From Edwardsiella tarda ATCC 15947 = NBRC 105688 (GTDB lineage Bacteria > Pseudomonadota > Gammaproteobacteria > Enterobacterales > Enterobacteriaceae): 64,000 nt of DNA. The notes beneath the pieces were generated by a model. It was not told where the DNA came from. It searched no databases and was given only the letters and a program-made list of their open reading frames with translations. Both the position numbers and the translations under genes were made by a program. Shown piece by piece: positions 39,501-47,847 of this stretch. The DNA lies in assembly GCF_003113495.2 (NCBI RefSeq), contig NZ_CP084506.1:1798001-1862000 (forward strand), written 5' to 3'. The first letter of the stretch is position 1; each line of letters opens with the position of its first letter.

Positions 39501-40463
39501 GAGGCGGGCATATAGCGGTAGCACCTCGGTATGCGGCAGCGCCAGGCGTGTCAGGGCATCGGCAGTATCACGGATCTCCCGTTCACCGCTCATAAAGATC
39601 AGAATATCCCCCGGTGCCTCGTGACCCAATTCGTCGACCGCGTCGATGATCGCCTGCGTCTGATCCCGCTCACCGTCGCCATCGGCAATCGGCCGGTAGC
39701 GCACCTCGACCGGGTAGGTACGCCCGGAGACCTCGATGATGGGAGCCTGATTGAAGTGGCGAGAGAAACGCTGCGGATCGATGGTCGCCGAGGTGATGAT
39801 CACCTTCAGGTCTGGACGCTTCGGCAATAGCTGGCGTAGATAGCCCAGGATGAAGTCGATATTGAGGCTACGTTCGTGCGCCTCGTCGATGATCAACGTG
39901 TCATATTGCATCAACATGCGGTCTTGCTGGATCTCCGCCAGCAGAATACCGTCGGTCATCAACTTAACCAGGGTATTCTCGCCCACCTGATCGCTAAAGC
40001 GCACCTTGTAGCCAACGCATCCTCCCAGCGGGGTCTCAAGCTCATGAGCGATACGCTCGGCGACCGAACGCGCGGCCAGACGACGTGGCTGACTGTGGCC
40101 AATCATCCCGCGCACGCCACGTCCTAACTCGAGGCACATCTTGGGTAGCTGGGTGGTCTTACCCGAACCGGTCTCCCCGGCGACGATCACCACCTGATGG
40201 TCTCGGATCGCCGCCAATAACGCATCACGTTTCTGACTGACGGGAAGCCCTGGCGGATAACTAATCGTCGGACAGGCGGCACGTCGATTGGCGGTCACCT
40301 GACGCGCCTGAGCGATATCACCGGCCAACGTCTCGGCGATCGCCTGCACGGCGGCGGGCTGAGTCATCTTCTTGGCGCCCTGGATACGGCGCAGTAAACG
40401 CTGACGATCGCGCAGCATGACATCATCAAGCTGGTCGACCAGCGCAGCAAGTGGGGATTTCAC
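36579..40463 (-). CDS. hrpA: ATP-dependent RNA helicase HrpA (DEAH box)
   Basis: 1294 residues from a GTG start at 40463 (VKSPLAALVDQLDDVMLRDR), chosen for its AAGGA site and similar length to E. coli HrpA (1300). An open frame extending 69 codons further has no support. Motif I GETGSGKT (about 96-103), motif II DEAH (about 195), motif III SAT in ITSATIDPQRF, motif VI QRKGRCGR. After the RecA domains come the helicase-associated and long C-terminal regions typical of HrpA. It helps mRNA processing and resolves stalled or collided ribosomes in E. coli. Monocistronic, leftward. Confidence 0.96.
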   Translation of the reverse strand: MKSPLAALVDQLDDVMLRDRQRLLRRIQGAKKMTQPAAVQAIAETLAGDIAQARQVTANRRAACPTISYPPGLPVSQKRDALLAAIRDHQVVIVAGETGSGKTTQLPKMCLELGRGVRGMIGHSQPRRLAARSVAERIAHELETPLGGCVGYKVRFSDQVGENTLVKLMTDGILLAEIQQDRMLMQYDTLIIDEAHERSLNIDFILGYLRQLLPKRPDLKVIITSATIDPQRFSRHFNQAPIIEVSGRTYPVEVRYRPIADGDGERDQTQAIIDAVDELGHEAPGDILIFMSGEREIRDTADALTRLALPHTEVLPLYARLSAAEQNRVFHSHSGRRIVLATNVAETSLTVPGIKYVIDPGTARISRYSYRTKVQRLPIEPISQASANQRKGRCGRVSDGICIRLYDEQDFLSRPAFTDPEILRTNLASVILQMTALGLGDIAAFPFVEAPDKRNIQDGVRLLEELGAVTLNQRGHQQLTALGRQLAQLPIDPRLARMVIEGERNGALREVMVIAAGLSIQDPRERPADRPQAADEKHRRFQDKESDFLALVNLWDYLREQQQALSSNQLRRLCKSEFLNYLRVREWQDIYTQLRQVVKSLGFHINSAPADYRALHCALLSGLLSHIGQKDVEKQEFTGARNARFAIFPGSALFKKPPKWTMVAELVETSRLWGRVAARIDPEWIEPLAQHLIKRSYSDPHWEKSQGAVMASEKVTLYGLPIVNERRVNYGRIDPLLCRELFIRHALVQGEWQAKYAFLRANQRLRSEVEELEHKSRRRDILVDDETLFAFYDQRIGQEVVSTRHFDSWWKKAGAAQPELLNFEKSMLIKEGATRISAQDYPNVWQQGNFRLRLSYQFEPGADADGVTVHIPLAILNQIEDHGFDWQIPGIRRERVIALIKSLPKPLRRNFVPAPNYAEAFLARATPLALPLLESLERELRRMTGVTVSRDDWQLAQVADHLSVTFRVVDERNRPLAEGKSLEALKLRLKDRLQQTLSAVADDGLEQQGLHLWSFGELPQCYEQKRGNYAIKAYPALVDDKDSVAIKLFETEQEQQQAMGAGLRRLLLLNIPSPVKYLHEKLPNKAKLGLYFNPYGKVLELIDDCIACGVDALIARHGGAVWQASAFAALHEQVRAELNETVVTIAAQVERILTCANGINKRLKGRVDMTMALALSDIKAQMGGLIYRGFVTATGAERLADVERYLHAIERRLEKLGVDPHRDRAQMLRVEQVQQAWQQWIQRLPAVRRQAPEVQAIRWMIEELRVSYFAQQLGTPYPVSDKRIQQAMEALEQG

Positions 40464-40763
40464 GATCAGAATTCCTTGGATTGGAAAGGTGCCGATAGGC
40501 AAACAGGCGCCGACGCGGCAGTTAATATCCGGGTATGTGACTATCTTACCACAGCACGGCGTCGCATCGGAGTGTGACGCCGCGCGCAATTTCCCTCTCC
40601 AACACGCGTCGTCGCGCCGAAAAAGCAACGCCATCGAGGGTCGGGTCGGTTTTCCCCCGCCCAAACACACCGTCGCTTACCCGCGCGCGGACGTCTCCCC
40701 CTGCTCTCACACCTCGGGACAGCGAAGCGCACCCGACGAGGACACGCCGCACGCGCTTAGGGC
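40464..40763. other. GC-rich intergenic region hrpA/ydbL
   Basis: 300 bases with overlapping short frames, none supported. It contains the hrpA promoter region and the 3' side of ydbL. A short tandem GCTTAGG repeat at 40756-40772 overlaps the ydbL stop. Confidence 0.5.
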
Positions 40764-41096
40764 TTAGGGCTTACGCAGCCACAATCCATTGATCCCTTGG
40801 ACGTACTCCCCACGCGGGGCGCGTGCGACCAACTTCTCACCGGCCAGACGCGCCACACTCTCACGACTGACGCCATTGCTCTGCGCCAGAGCCTGGTAGC
40901 TCTGCGCTCGGCCCTGATTAACCCGCGCCACCAGCGCCAAGGTCTCGGCATCCTGACTACGCGCCGCCAGGTAACCGCTTAACGTCTCCCCCACACGTCC
41001 ACTGGCACGCGCCTCATCCAGCGTCAAGGCCCAGGCCGGTGACGCCAGGCTCAGTGCCAACAGTATGCCCAGCAATCCTGTAAGATAACGATTCAC
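40764..41096 (-). CDS. ydbL: periplasmic YdbL-family protein (DUF1318)
   Basis: 110 residues. Signal peptide MNRYLTGLLGILLALSLASP ending near AWA. The mature part LTLDEARASGRVGETLSGYL and the end EYVQGINGLWLRKP match E. coli YdbL. It is the last gene of ydbH-ynbE-ydbL. In E. coli YdbL modulates the YdbH-YnbE bridge that moves phospholipids to the outer membrane. Confidence 0.93.
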   Translation of the reverse strand: MNRYLTGLLGILLALSLASPAWALTLDEARASGRVGETLSGYLAARSQDAETLALVARVNQGRAQSYQALAQSNGVSRESVARLAGEKLVARAPRGEYVQGINGLWLRKP

Positions 41097-41105
41097 GCGT
41101 CCCCC

Positions 41106-41300
41106 TTAGAATAGGCCGGGTTTAGACTTCAACAGGGCTTCCACCTCTTTATCCAAGGTGATGTGAATATCATGTTCGATCTTCACATTCATATTGATGG
41201 TGATCGGCTGGGTCGGTGCCGCCACTTCGATACGTGGCGTACACCCCGTCACCAGTAGCGCCAGCATTAACGCTGGCCCCATCATCATGGCGTTACTCAT
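41106..41300 (-). CDS. ynbE: YnbE family outer-membrane lipoprotein
   Basis: 64 residues from the ATG at 41300 (MSNAMMMGPALMLALLVTGC), which has a GGAGT site; a longer frame is not supported. Lipobox LVTGC gives a lipidated cysteine at residue 20. The rest (TPRIEVAAPTQPITINMNVK then IEHDIHI) is almost identical to E. coli YnbE. The start overlaps the end of ydbH by 8 bases (ATGAGTAA), implying coupled translation. YnbE multimerises into a beta-sheet stack that extends YdbH to the outer membrane. Confidence 0.93.
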   Translation of the reverse strand: MSNAMMMGPALMLALLVTGCTPRIEVAAPTQPITINMNVKIEHDIHITLDKEVEALLKSKPGLF

Positions 41301-43899
41301 GCTGACTCCTCGTAATATGGGCCAAGCGGGACTCCAGCCAGGCCTGTAAGTTATCGCCGAAGCGTAGACTGCGCCACAACTGAAATACATTCTCTTGTTG
41401 GCGGTAGTTGAGTGCGATGACGCGTCGGTCATCCTTCATCCGGTTGATGCCATACAGGGTGGCATCCAGCGTCAGTTCGCCCAGATTGCTCAAATCGATG
41501 CGGGCATGAGAGCGCCCCACCTCCAAATAGCGCAACCAATCCAAGGCGGCCCCACCCGCCAAATTATTCCCCTCCACGGCATCCACCATGTCCTTGTCCA
41601 GTCGTAGGGTGATCGGTCGTGTATTGGCGAACCAACCATTGTGGATGATCCATTGCGGATTGTGCAGATAGAGGGGCAACGCCCCATCTACCCGTCCCGA
41701 CAGGGCAAACTGCTTCACCTTCAGCGCCGTGATCAGTTCACTCAACTCGATAGCGTGCAGGCGCAATACCGCCGCCTGGCGTTGGGGCAGACGCAGGGAG
41801 GATAAGGCCACCTCACCGCCAAACAGGCCGGCACTCACCCCTGACACCGTTAAGGGATAGGCCTCGCTATAGGGATAGTAACCCTGTAGATCCGCCTGGA
41901 TCTGTTGCAGATCGAATTGATTGACCAGACGATCGATGCGCAGAGACACCGGCCCATGGGGGCCAAGCTGCCAACGACTATCGTGTAGACGGTAAGGCAA
42001 GATCAAATCCAGCCCTTCGACTCTCCCCTCCTTCAGCCATAGCCCCACTCGCTGTGCCTGGAGATGTCCCCCGGCGATAAAACCTTGCCCACGGGCCGCG
42101 GAGAAGGCCGCTTGAGCGTGGAAACGTCCGGCATGGAGTTGCATCCCTAACGCCGGCGCCAGTAACGGCTGGAAGACACGCATCGGTTGACTTTCCCACC
42201 AGGCCTGGCCACGCAAACGGGAACCATCCCAACGCCCGGCGAGGCGGATCGGGCCGATGGCACCGGCACGCAGATCACCACGCAACTGCATCGACTGAGG
42301 CGCGCTGCCGACAGCCACGACACGCAATTGTGGCGTGGGCAGGTAGCCGCCATTCTTGAAGTCGACCCGCCGAGCCGCGAGATCGAAGCCGGCGCTGAAG
42401 GCGGCATGCTGGGCCGAACGCTGCCAGATCAGCGGCTGACTCAACGTCAGGCGCGGTTGCGTCACGCGGGCCAAGCCATAGGCCAGACGATCGAAACCGG
42501 CAGAGAGGTGATCGACGCGTAACTCATCATTCAGCCAACCGCCCTGACCGCTGACATCCCAACGTGCCAGTAATGGCGGCATGCGCCCCTTGCCCCAATA
42601 GCGCCAACGCCAACTGCCGCTGTCGGGACGAAAAGCCACGGCCTGGCCATCGAGATGCAGTTGTCCCTCCCCCCAGTAACGGTGGGTGACGCGTAGAATC
42701 GCCTGGAGACGCCCACTGATCCCGGCACGATTGAGCTGAACCCCCGCCAGGGGCCAACGCGCCTCCCTGATCGTCGTCTGCGCATCCGTCCGCCCCCAGA
42801 AACGCAATAAGGCTCCGGGTAAGAAGCGTAGCGTGGGATCGTCTGGCGTCCCCGTCACCTCGGCCGAGAGCGCGGCGGCGAAAGACAATGCCTGCTGATT
42901 GACTCGCCCATCCAGGCGCAAAGGGAAAGCCCCCGGTTGGAGATCCAAGCGTCCTGGCCCAAGCTGCATCACCAGATTCGCCTTACCCTGCTCTCCCTGA
43001 CTCAACATATTCAAGCGTGCCTGCAAGGTGGCATGGCGCCATCCCTGCCGCCACTCCTCTAACGTGAGGTTAATCGCCCCGTGGAGTGGTTGCGGGCCAT
43101 AGGGCCAAAACCAAGCGCCGTCACGAATACGCAACCGATCCTGCTGCTGTTGCCAGGGGAGATCGAGTAATGGCCGCGTGCTGCCATCACGCGTGAGCCA
43201 TGCCCGCCCCCCTTGCGCCTGCCAACGCAGACGTAACTGCAACGGGTCGGGCGTGCCGGCCAGACGAAACTGCGCCTGTAATGCCCCGCCAGGCGGGGTA
43301 CTGGCCAGATCCAGGCCCAACGTTATCTGCCCTTGGAGTTGCAGATCTTGATCCAGTTGCGGCAGCTTCAGTAACAGGCGCCGTACGCTCAATGCCTGGC
43401 GCTCCAACGCCACATCCAGTTGCAACTGTTCGCCATTCAGGCCTAGGCGTTGACGACCATTCTGATTATGCAGCTGTAGCGTGCCGCCATAGTGCTGCCA
43501 GGGGAGCAATGTCAATCGATCGATGGTGAGGTTCAACGGCGGCAACGCCTGTTGCAGGGCACTCAGCGTGGGCAAGCTGCCGCCGCCCGTCCCGGCACTG
43601 AAACAGCGGCTATCCAGCGCCAACGTCGCCGCCTGTAACTGCCAATGCGCCTGGCGATAACGCAATGCCGCCTGGCGCAACGTCAGTAGCGGGCATCCCG
43701 CCTGGCGATATTCCAGCTGCGGCAGGCGCAACGCGCCCTGGGACCAATAGGGACGCTCAGGCAGACGCAACGCCGCCCCGGCGGGCAGCCACGGTCGCAG
43801 TAGTGGCGGGAGCCAATAGGGCAGCGCCCACCACGCCGCGACGCCGCCGCCCAACACGAGTGCCGCCGTCAGCGCGCCGATACGCCACACTCTCCTCAT
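41293..43899 (-). CDS. ydbH: AsmA-like envelope lipid-transport protein YdbH
   Basis: 868 residues from MRRVWRIGALTAALVLGGGV. This ATG has a GGGGGCGG site, preferred over an ATG seven codons upstream. One N-terminal membrane anchor, then a long periplasmic part rich in short beta-strands. Conserved blocks shared with E. coli YdbH include WRWRYWGKG, RFGDNLQAWL, TLRLDKDMVDAV and GRWDGSRLRGQAWW. YdbH, TamB and YhdP form the redundant set of bridge-like proteins carrying phospholipids between inner and outer membranes. First gene of the three-gene operon, reading away from ldhA. Confidence 0.93.
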   Translation of the reverse strand: MRRVWRIGALTAALVLGGGVAAWWALPYWLPPLLRPWLPAGAALRLPERPYWSQGALRLPQLEYRQAGCPLLTLRQAALRYRQAHWQLQAATLALDSRCFSAGTGGGSLPTLSALQQALPPLNLTIDRLTLLPWQHYGGTLQLHNQNGRQRLGLNGEQLQLDVALERQALSVRRLLLKLPQLDQDLQLQGQITLGLDLASTPPGGALQAQFRLAGTPDPLQLRLRWQAQGGRAWLTRDGSTRPLLDLPWQQQQDRLRIRDGAWFWPYGPQPLHGAINLTLEEWRQGWRHATLQARLNMLSQGEQGKANLVMQLGPGRLDLQPGAFPLRLDGRVNQQALSFAAALSAEVTGTPDDPTLRFLPGALLRFWGRTDAQTTIREARWPLAGVQLNRAGISGRLQAILRVTHRYWGEGQLHLDGQAVAFRPDSGSWRWRYWGKGRMPPLLARWDVSGQGGWLNDELRVDHLSAGFDRLAYGLARVTQPRLTLSQPLIWQRSAQHAAFSAGFDLAARRVDFKNGGYLPTPQLRVVAVGSAPQSMQLRGDLRAGAIGPIRLAGRWDGSRLRGQAWWESQPMRVFQPLLAPALGMQLHAGRFHAQAAFSAARGQGFIAGGHLQAQRVGLWLKEGRVEGLDLILPYRLHDSRWQLGPHGPVSLRIDRLVNQFDLQQIQADLQGYYPYSEAYPLTVSGVSAGLFGGEVALSSLRLPQRQAAVLRLHAIELSELITALKVKQFALSGRVDGALPLYLHNPQWIIHNGWFANTRPITLRLDKDMVDAVEGNNLAGGAALDWLRYLEVGRSHARIDLSNLGELTLDATLYGINRMKDDRRVIALNYRQQENVFQLWRSLRFGDNLQAWLESRLAHITRSQHE

Positions 43900-44097
43900 A
43901 CCGCCCCCGTTCCACCGCACGCTATCGCCTCATCATAGTGATCAGTTTAGCTAAATGACGGCGGGACAATAGCGGATTAATCTATTGCCATTCAATGCAC
44001 TGAGAGGAAAAAATGATTTACATCACACCCCGGCGTCACTTTTGTCGACCATGGCGATTTTTGCTATGATGATCACAATTTAAGTTGGAGACATCGT

Positions 44098-45093
44098 ATG
44101 AAACTCGCTATCTACAGCACTAAACAATACGACCGAAAATACATTGAGCTGGTGAATAAACAGTTTGGTTTTGAACTGGAGTTTTTTGACTTTTTACTGC
44201 GTCCCCAGACGGTCAAAACGGCCCAAGGGTTCGATGCGGTGTGCATCTTCGTTAACGACGACGCCGGACGTGAGGTGCTGGAGCAGCTAGCGGCCATGGG
44301 CATCCGCATCGTCGCGCTGCGCTGCGCCGGATTTAACAACGTCGATCTGGCCGCGGCCAAAGAGCTCGGGATCGCCGTCGTCCGCGTCCCGGCCTACTCG
44401 CCAGAGGCCGTCGCCGAACACACCGTCGGCATGATGCTAGCCCTCAACCGCCGCATCCATCGCGCCTACCAACGGACACGCGACGCCAACTTCTCTCTCG
44501 AAGGGTTGATCGGTTTTAACATGCATAACCGTACCGCCGGGGTGATTGGGACCGGCAAGATCGGCATCGCTACCATGCGTATCCTCAAAGGATTCGGCAT
44601 GCATATCCTCGCCTTCGATCCCTACCCCAACCCGCAGGCGCTGGAGCTTGGGGCGGAGTATGTCGATCTGAAGACGCTGTATGCCCGCTCCGATGTGATC
44701 ACCTTGCACTGCCCGCTGACGCCGGAAAACCACCACCTCCTGAATCAAGAGGCCTTCGCCCAGATGAAGGATGGGGTGATGATCATCAACACCAGCCGTG
44801 GGGCTTTGATCGACTCGAGTGCCGCCATCGACGCGCTGAAGCAGCAGAAGATCGGGGCGCTGGGGATGGACGTGTATGAGAACGAGCGCGATCTGTTCTT
44901 CGAAGACAAATCTAACGACGTGATCCAGGACGATGTGTTCCGCCGCCTGTCGGCCTGCCATAACGTGCTGTTCACCGGTCATCAGGCTTTCCTCACCGAG
45001 GAGGCCTTGACCAGCATCTCGCTGACCACGTTGCAAAATATTGACGATCTGATCCAGCACCGTCACTGCCCTAACCTGCTTACCGCCGAATAG
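44098..45093 (+). CDS. ldhA: fermentative D-lactate dehydrogenase
   Basis: 331 residues (E. coli 329). NAD-binding GVIGTGKIGIATMRILKGFG (about 149-168), catalytic Arg in NTSRGALID, Glu in DVYENERDLFFED and His in FTGHQAFLT. It reduces pyruvate to D-lactate in mixed-acid fermentation. Start has GTTGGAG upstream. A strong terminator follows. Divergent from ydbH, as in E. coli. Confidence 0.97.
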   Translation: MKLAIYSTKQYDRKYIELVNKQFGFELEFFDFLLRPQTVKTAQGFDAVCIFVNDDAGREVLEQLAAMGIRIVALRCAGFNNVDLAAAKELGIAVVRVPAYSPEAVAEHTVGMMLALNRRIHRAYQRTRDANFSLEGLIGFNMHNRTAGVIGTGKIGIATMRILKGFGMHILAFDPYPNPQALELGAEYVDLKTLYARSDVITLHCPLTPENHHLLNQEAFAQMKDGVMIINTSRGALIDSSAAIDALKQQKIGALGMDVYENERDLFFEDKSNDVIQDDVFRRLSACHNVLFTGHQAFLTEEALTSISLTTLQNIDDLIQHRHCPNLLTAE

Positions 45094-45114
45094 CCTGCGC
45101 GCATCCCACAAAAA

Positions 45115-45138
45115 AACCCGCCTCGGCGGGTTTTTTTT
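45115..45138 (+). terminator. intrinsic terminator of ldhA
   Basis: AACCCGCC-TC-GGCGGGTT followed by more U residues, about 20 bases after the stop. The A run on its left also makes it a possible terminator for the leftward small gene. Confidence 0.9.
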
Positions 45139-45162
45139 ACTCCTTATCGACAGAGCGACCGT

Positions 45163-45369
45163 TTACGCCAGCGCCTCCTCCGTATACTGCTGGCGATAAT
45201 AGGCCAGACGCTCATTGAACAACGCGCGTTGCTGCGCCGTCATATTACCCTGCACATCGCGGGCGCTGATGTTACGCCCCTGAGACTCCATCATTGCAAT
45301 ACTACTGGCCAGAAAGTCCATGGTATTTGTGCTAAACGCCGCGTTAGGTGGCTCGGATACCATCACCAT
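45163..45369 (-). CDS. small acidic protein of unknown function
   Basis: 68 residues from MVMVSEPPNAAFSTNTMDFL, where AGGAG stands eight bases before the ATG; earlier in-frame ATGs have no such site. No signal peptide or membrane helix. The sequence appears helical and polar, with SARDVQGNMTAQQRALFNER and a C-terminal YYRQQYTEEALA. I recognise no family. It is convergent with ldhA and shares its terminator. Confidence 0.65.
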   Translation of the reverse strand: MVMVSEPPNAAFSTNTMDFLASSIAMMESQGRNISARDVQGNMTAQQRALFNERLAYYRQQYTEEALA

Positions 45370-45738
45370 TTCGCACACTCCTTTTTCTGTATTGATACAC
45401 ACGCCAATTGCCATCACCGCCACACAGCGCCATGGGGCACCCGTAAGCGGCGTGTCTCACGCGCCAGCCTGAAGACGCGACGAGACGCGGGTCGGTCAAC
45501 GCCGCCCGCACGATGCTCCCTACTCCCTTACTCCGACTTCACTTCCGCCGCCGACACCAGCATGACATCACACTGTGGCATACTGAATCTCCCCAACCAC
45601 GCCGACGTACGATGATACGTCCCCGTGTTGGCGGGTGACGCATCTTAGACTTAAGTGTAGCGTTAAATGGAAAACGTGCCGGGAAAAGCAAAGAGAAATC
45701 GGCGTCGCGATGCGGCGATACCGAGATGGAGAAAAGAA
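45370..45738. other. intergenic region upstream of hslJ
   Basis: About 370 bases serving as divergent promoter space for the small unknown gene and hslJ. No element is clear enough to call. Confidence 0.45.
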
Positions 45739-46161
45739 ATGATGCGCATCCTATTACTACTGGGCATGAGTGCCCTACTGGTCGGTTGTCGCCTGGCACC
45801 AACGGCGGCCCAACTCCAGCACCATCACTACGTCTTACAGGCTATCGATGAGCAACCGATCGCCGGCGACGCACAACGCATGACGCCCGATCTGGAGTTT
45901 GGCCAAGGGATGTGGCTCAGCGCCACACTCTGCGGCCAGATGAGTGGCCAGGCGACGCTACACGCGGGTCAGTTACGCGTCGCCGATCTGCAGGAGCAAC
46001 CCACCCCCTGTGCCGATCCCCGCTGGCAGATGGCACAATCCCGCTTAGCGGCGCTGTTACGCCAAGGGGGGACGCTGCGCTGGCGCCAAGCCCCCTATAG
46101 CCTGGAATTAATCGATCGTCACGGCCACCGTTTCCGCTATCACCTACGCGATTGGTTATAG
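45739..46161 (+). CDS. hslJ: META-domain heat-inducible lipoprotein HslJ
   Basis: 140 residues from ATG at 45739 (GGAG upstream). Same length as E. coli HslJ. Lipobox LLVGC with Cys17. META domain from about residue 27 (QLQHHHYVLQAIDEQPI) with GQGMWLSATLCGQMSGQ in the middle and a conserved cysteine pair. E. coli HslJ is an outer-membrane lipoprotein linked to novobiocin resistance and heat induction. Confidence 0.9.
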   Translation: MMRILLLLGMSALLVGCRLAPTAAQLQHHHYVLQAIDEQPIAGDAQRMTPDLEFGQGMWLSATLCGQMSGQATLHAGQLRVADLQEQPTPCADPRWQMAQSRLAALLRQGGTLRWRQAPYSLELIDRHGHRFRYHLRDWL

Positions 46162-46178
46162 CGACCGAGCGAGGCCCC

Positions 46179-46433
46179 TCAATTGGGGCAGTTGCCGCTG
46201 ATCACCCCGCGTTCGCTACAGCGTTTGCCATCCGGTAACTGGCACTGAACCAGTGCGCTGCCATCGAGCTGATGCGCCAAGGCTATCTCGCCCCCCACCA
46301 GCGCGCACCCCTCACTCAACGCCGCGCTGGCGGCGATACGCGGCGATGCCTTCGCCGTCTGCTCTGCCGCCTCATCGGCGCACCCCGTCAGCGCCAACGC
46401 CAGCAATGCCGCTCCGAACACCCCACCTCTCAT
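46179..46433 (-). CDS. ydbJ: DUF333 family lipoprotein, YdbJ-like
   Basis: 84 residues. Lipobox ALTGC with Cys18. The C-terminal half carries the DUF333 pattern C-x3-GG...C-x-LPDG-x-x-C-x(8)-C (CALVGGEIALAHQL, then CQLPDGKRCSERG and GNC). E. coli YdbJ lies in the same neighbourhood (hslJ/ydbK), which supports the symbol. Convergent with hslJ. Function unknown. Confidence 0.75.
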   Translation of the reverse strand: MRGGVFGAALLALALTGCADEAAEQTAKASPRIAASAALSEGCALVGGEIALAHQLDGSALVQCQLPDGKRCSERGVISGNCPN

Positions 46434-46610
46434 CGATTGACTCCTCCCGACCTGTCTGATTGCGCGTTACCGTCTGATACTATCGCGCCCGCTGCGCGAG
46501 GCGGCAAACGCCTCAAGATTTGTTAACATAGACAGTTAACTGAACTCTGCTCGGGGTTGTACGCCGAATGGGGCAGGAAAACAAGCAGGTCACAAACAAC
46601 TGAGGTAGGT

Positions 46611-47264
46611 ATGGTCAGCGACTTATTGCTGCGCGTCGCCCTGGCAGGACTCTTGGGCGGATTAATCGGCATCGAACGCCAACTCCGCGCCAAGGAGGCA
46701 GGACTACGCACCCACATTCTGGTCGGTATCGGCAGCGCGCTATTTATGATCGTCTCGAAGTATGGCTTCGCCGATATTCTCGCGCTCAACCATGTCGGAC
46801 TTGACCCTAGCCGTATCGCGGCTCAAGTGGTCTCCGGCATGGGTTTCCTCGGCGCCGGCACCATCATCATCCAGAAGCAGGCCGTCAAAGGGCTGACCAC
46901 CGCCGCCGGGATGTGGGTCACCGCCGCCATCGGGCTGGTTATCGGCAGCGGGCTGTATGAGATCGGGATCTACGGCACCCTGATGACCCTGATCGTCTTG
47001 GAGCTCTTCCGTCAACTGAGCAACCGCCTGATGGGGCAACACCACCGCCTGAGCGTGCAATTACCCCCCGACAGGGTGAGCGCCCTGTTACTGGCCCTGC
47101 AACAGCAGCATCTCACGCCTGAGCGCCTCTCGCTGCGCCAAGCGCCGGACGCCACACTGTGCGAGGTTCGTCTCGAACTCACCCTACGGCCAAAGCAACC
47201 GATCAGCGAACTGTATCAGCAACTTCAGGCCTTACCAGGGATACAGATCATCGAGATACGTTAA
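46611..47264 (+). CDS. MgtC/SapB family inner-membrane protein
   Basis: 217 residues from ATG at 46611 (GAGGT upstream). N-terminal part has about four to five membrane helices with the family signature GGLIGIERQLRAKEAGLRTH (about 15-34) and MGFLGAGTIIIQ. The C-terminal roughly 70 residues form a soluble ACT-like domain (from about 145). E. coli has the relative YhiD. MgtC proteins inhibit F-type ATPase or influence Mg2+ and acid adaptation in Salmonella, but many relatives are uncharacterised, so no precise role is claimed. Confidence 0.9.
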   Translation: MVSDLLLRVALAGLLGGLIGIERQLRAKEAGLRTHILVGIGSALFMIVSKYGFADILALNHVGLDPSRIAAQVVSGMGFLGAGTIIIQKQAVKGLTTAAGMWVTAAIGLVIGSGLYEIGIYGTLMTLIVLELFRQLSNRLMGQHHRLSVQLPPDRVSALLLALQQQHLTPERLSLRQAPDATLCEVRLELTLRPKQPISELYQQLQALPGIQIIEIR

Positions 47265-47275
47265 GTGCACGCGCC

Positions 47276-47304
47276 CCTGGGCGGCCTCTCTTCCCCCGCC
47301 CAGG
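47276..47304. terminator. stem-loop between convergent mgtC-like gene and emrE
   Basis: CCTGGGCGG (47276-47284) and CCGCCCAGG (47296-47304) form a perfect 9-bp stem. It lacks U runs but sits between two convergent stops. Confidence 0.5.
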
Positions 47305-47321
47305 TGATGACAGAATGTAAT

Positions 47322-47654
47322 TTAGTGTGCCGAGGTGTGGGAAAAGAGATTAATGACCGCGACGCCGGCAATGATCAACGCCATGCCCAACAGCGCGGCC
47401 CAATCGAGCGTCTGCTGATACAACCAGTAGGCGGCTAACGATACCAGCACGATGCCCATACCGGACCAGATGGCATAGGCCACCCCCAGAGGAATCGTCT
47501 TGACTACCTGAGAAAGTCCCCAAAAAGCAATGCCATAGCCAGCAACGACCAGTAAACTTGGCCCCAGCTTGGTGAATCCCTCGGTCGCCTTGAGGGCCGT
47601 GGTCGCGATCACTTCGGCGCCGATCGCCATCGCCAGATAGACATATCCGTTCAT
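47322..47654 (-). CDS. emrE: small multidrug resistance (SMR) transporter EmrE-type
   Basis: 110 residues with four hydrophobic helices. The essential membrane Glu14 is present (AIGAEVIATTALK), as are Trp63-type and Tyr residues (AYAIWSGMGIVLV). EmrE works as an antiparallel dimer that exchanges protons for quaternary cations such as ethidium and methyl viologen. Monocistronic, leftward, divergent from ydbK. It is an SMR member for certain; Emr versus Sug (guanidinium) subtype is judged by the EmrE-like end of helix 3. Confidence 0.88.
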   Translation of the reverse strand: MNGYVYLAMAIGAEVIATTALKATEGFTKLGPSLLVVAGYGIAFWGLSQVVKTIPLGVAYAIWSGMGIVLVSLAAYWLYQQTLDWAALLGMALIIAGVAVINLFSHTSAH

Positions 47655-47847
47655 TTATTCATCCTTTGAATATATATAGCCGGCGCAATTCTAGCCGCCT
47701 CCCGCAGCGACGACAATCCACACGCCGACACATTCGTTCATTCCCTCCGCCGACAACTATTTGCCATAAAACTGATAAGAGGCTGAAATCGCGTTTGCTA
47801 GAATTTCGTTAATAACAAAATCACACTGTGAGCCAAAGGTAACCTTA

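Noticed and set aside
36579..40670. HrpA frame extended to 1363 codons
   Set aside because: The extra N-terminal residues have no similarity to HrpA and no ribosome binding site; GTG at 40463 gives the expected length.
40756..40772. Short tandem GCTTAGG repeat overlapping the ydbL stop
   Set aside because: Two and a half units only; not enough for a meaningful repeat or slippage call.
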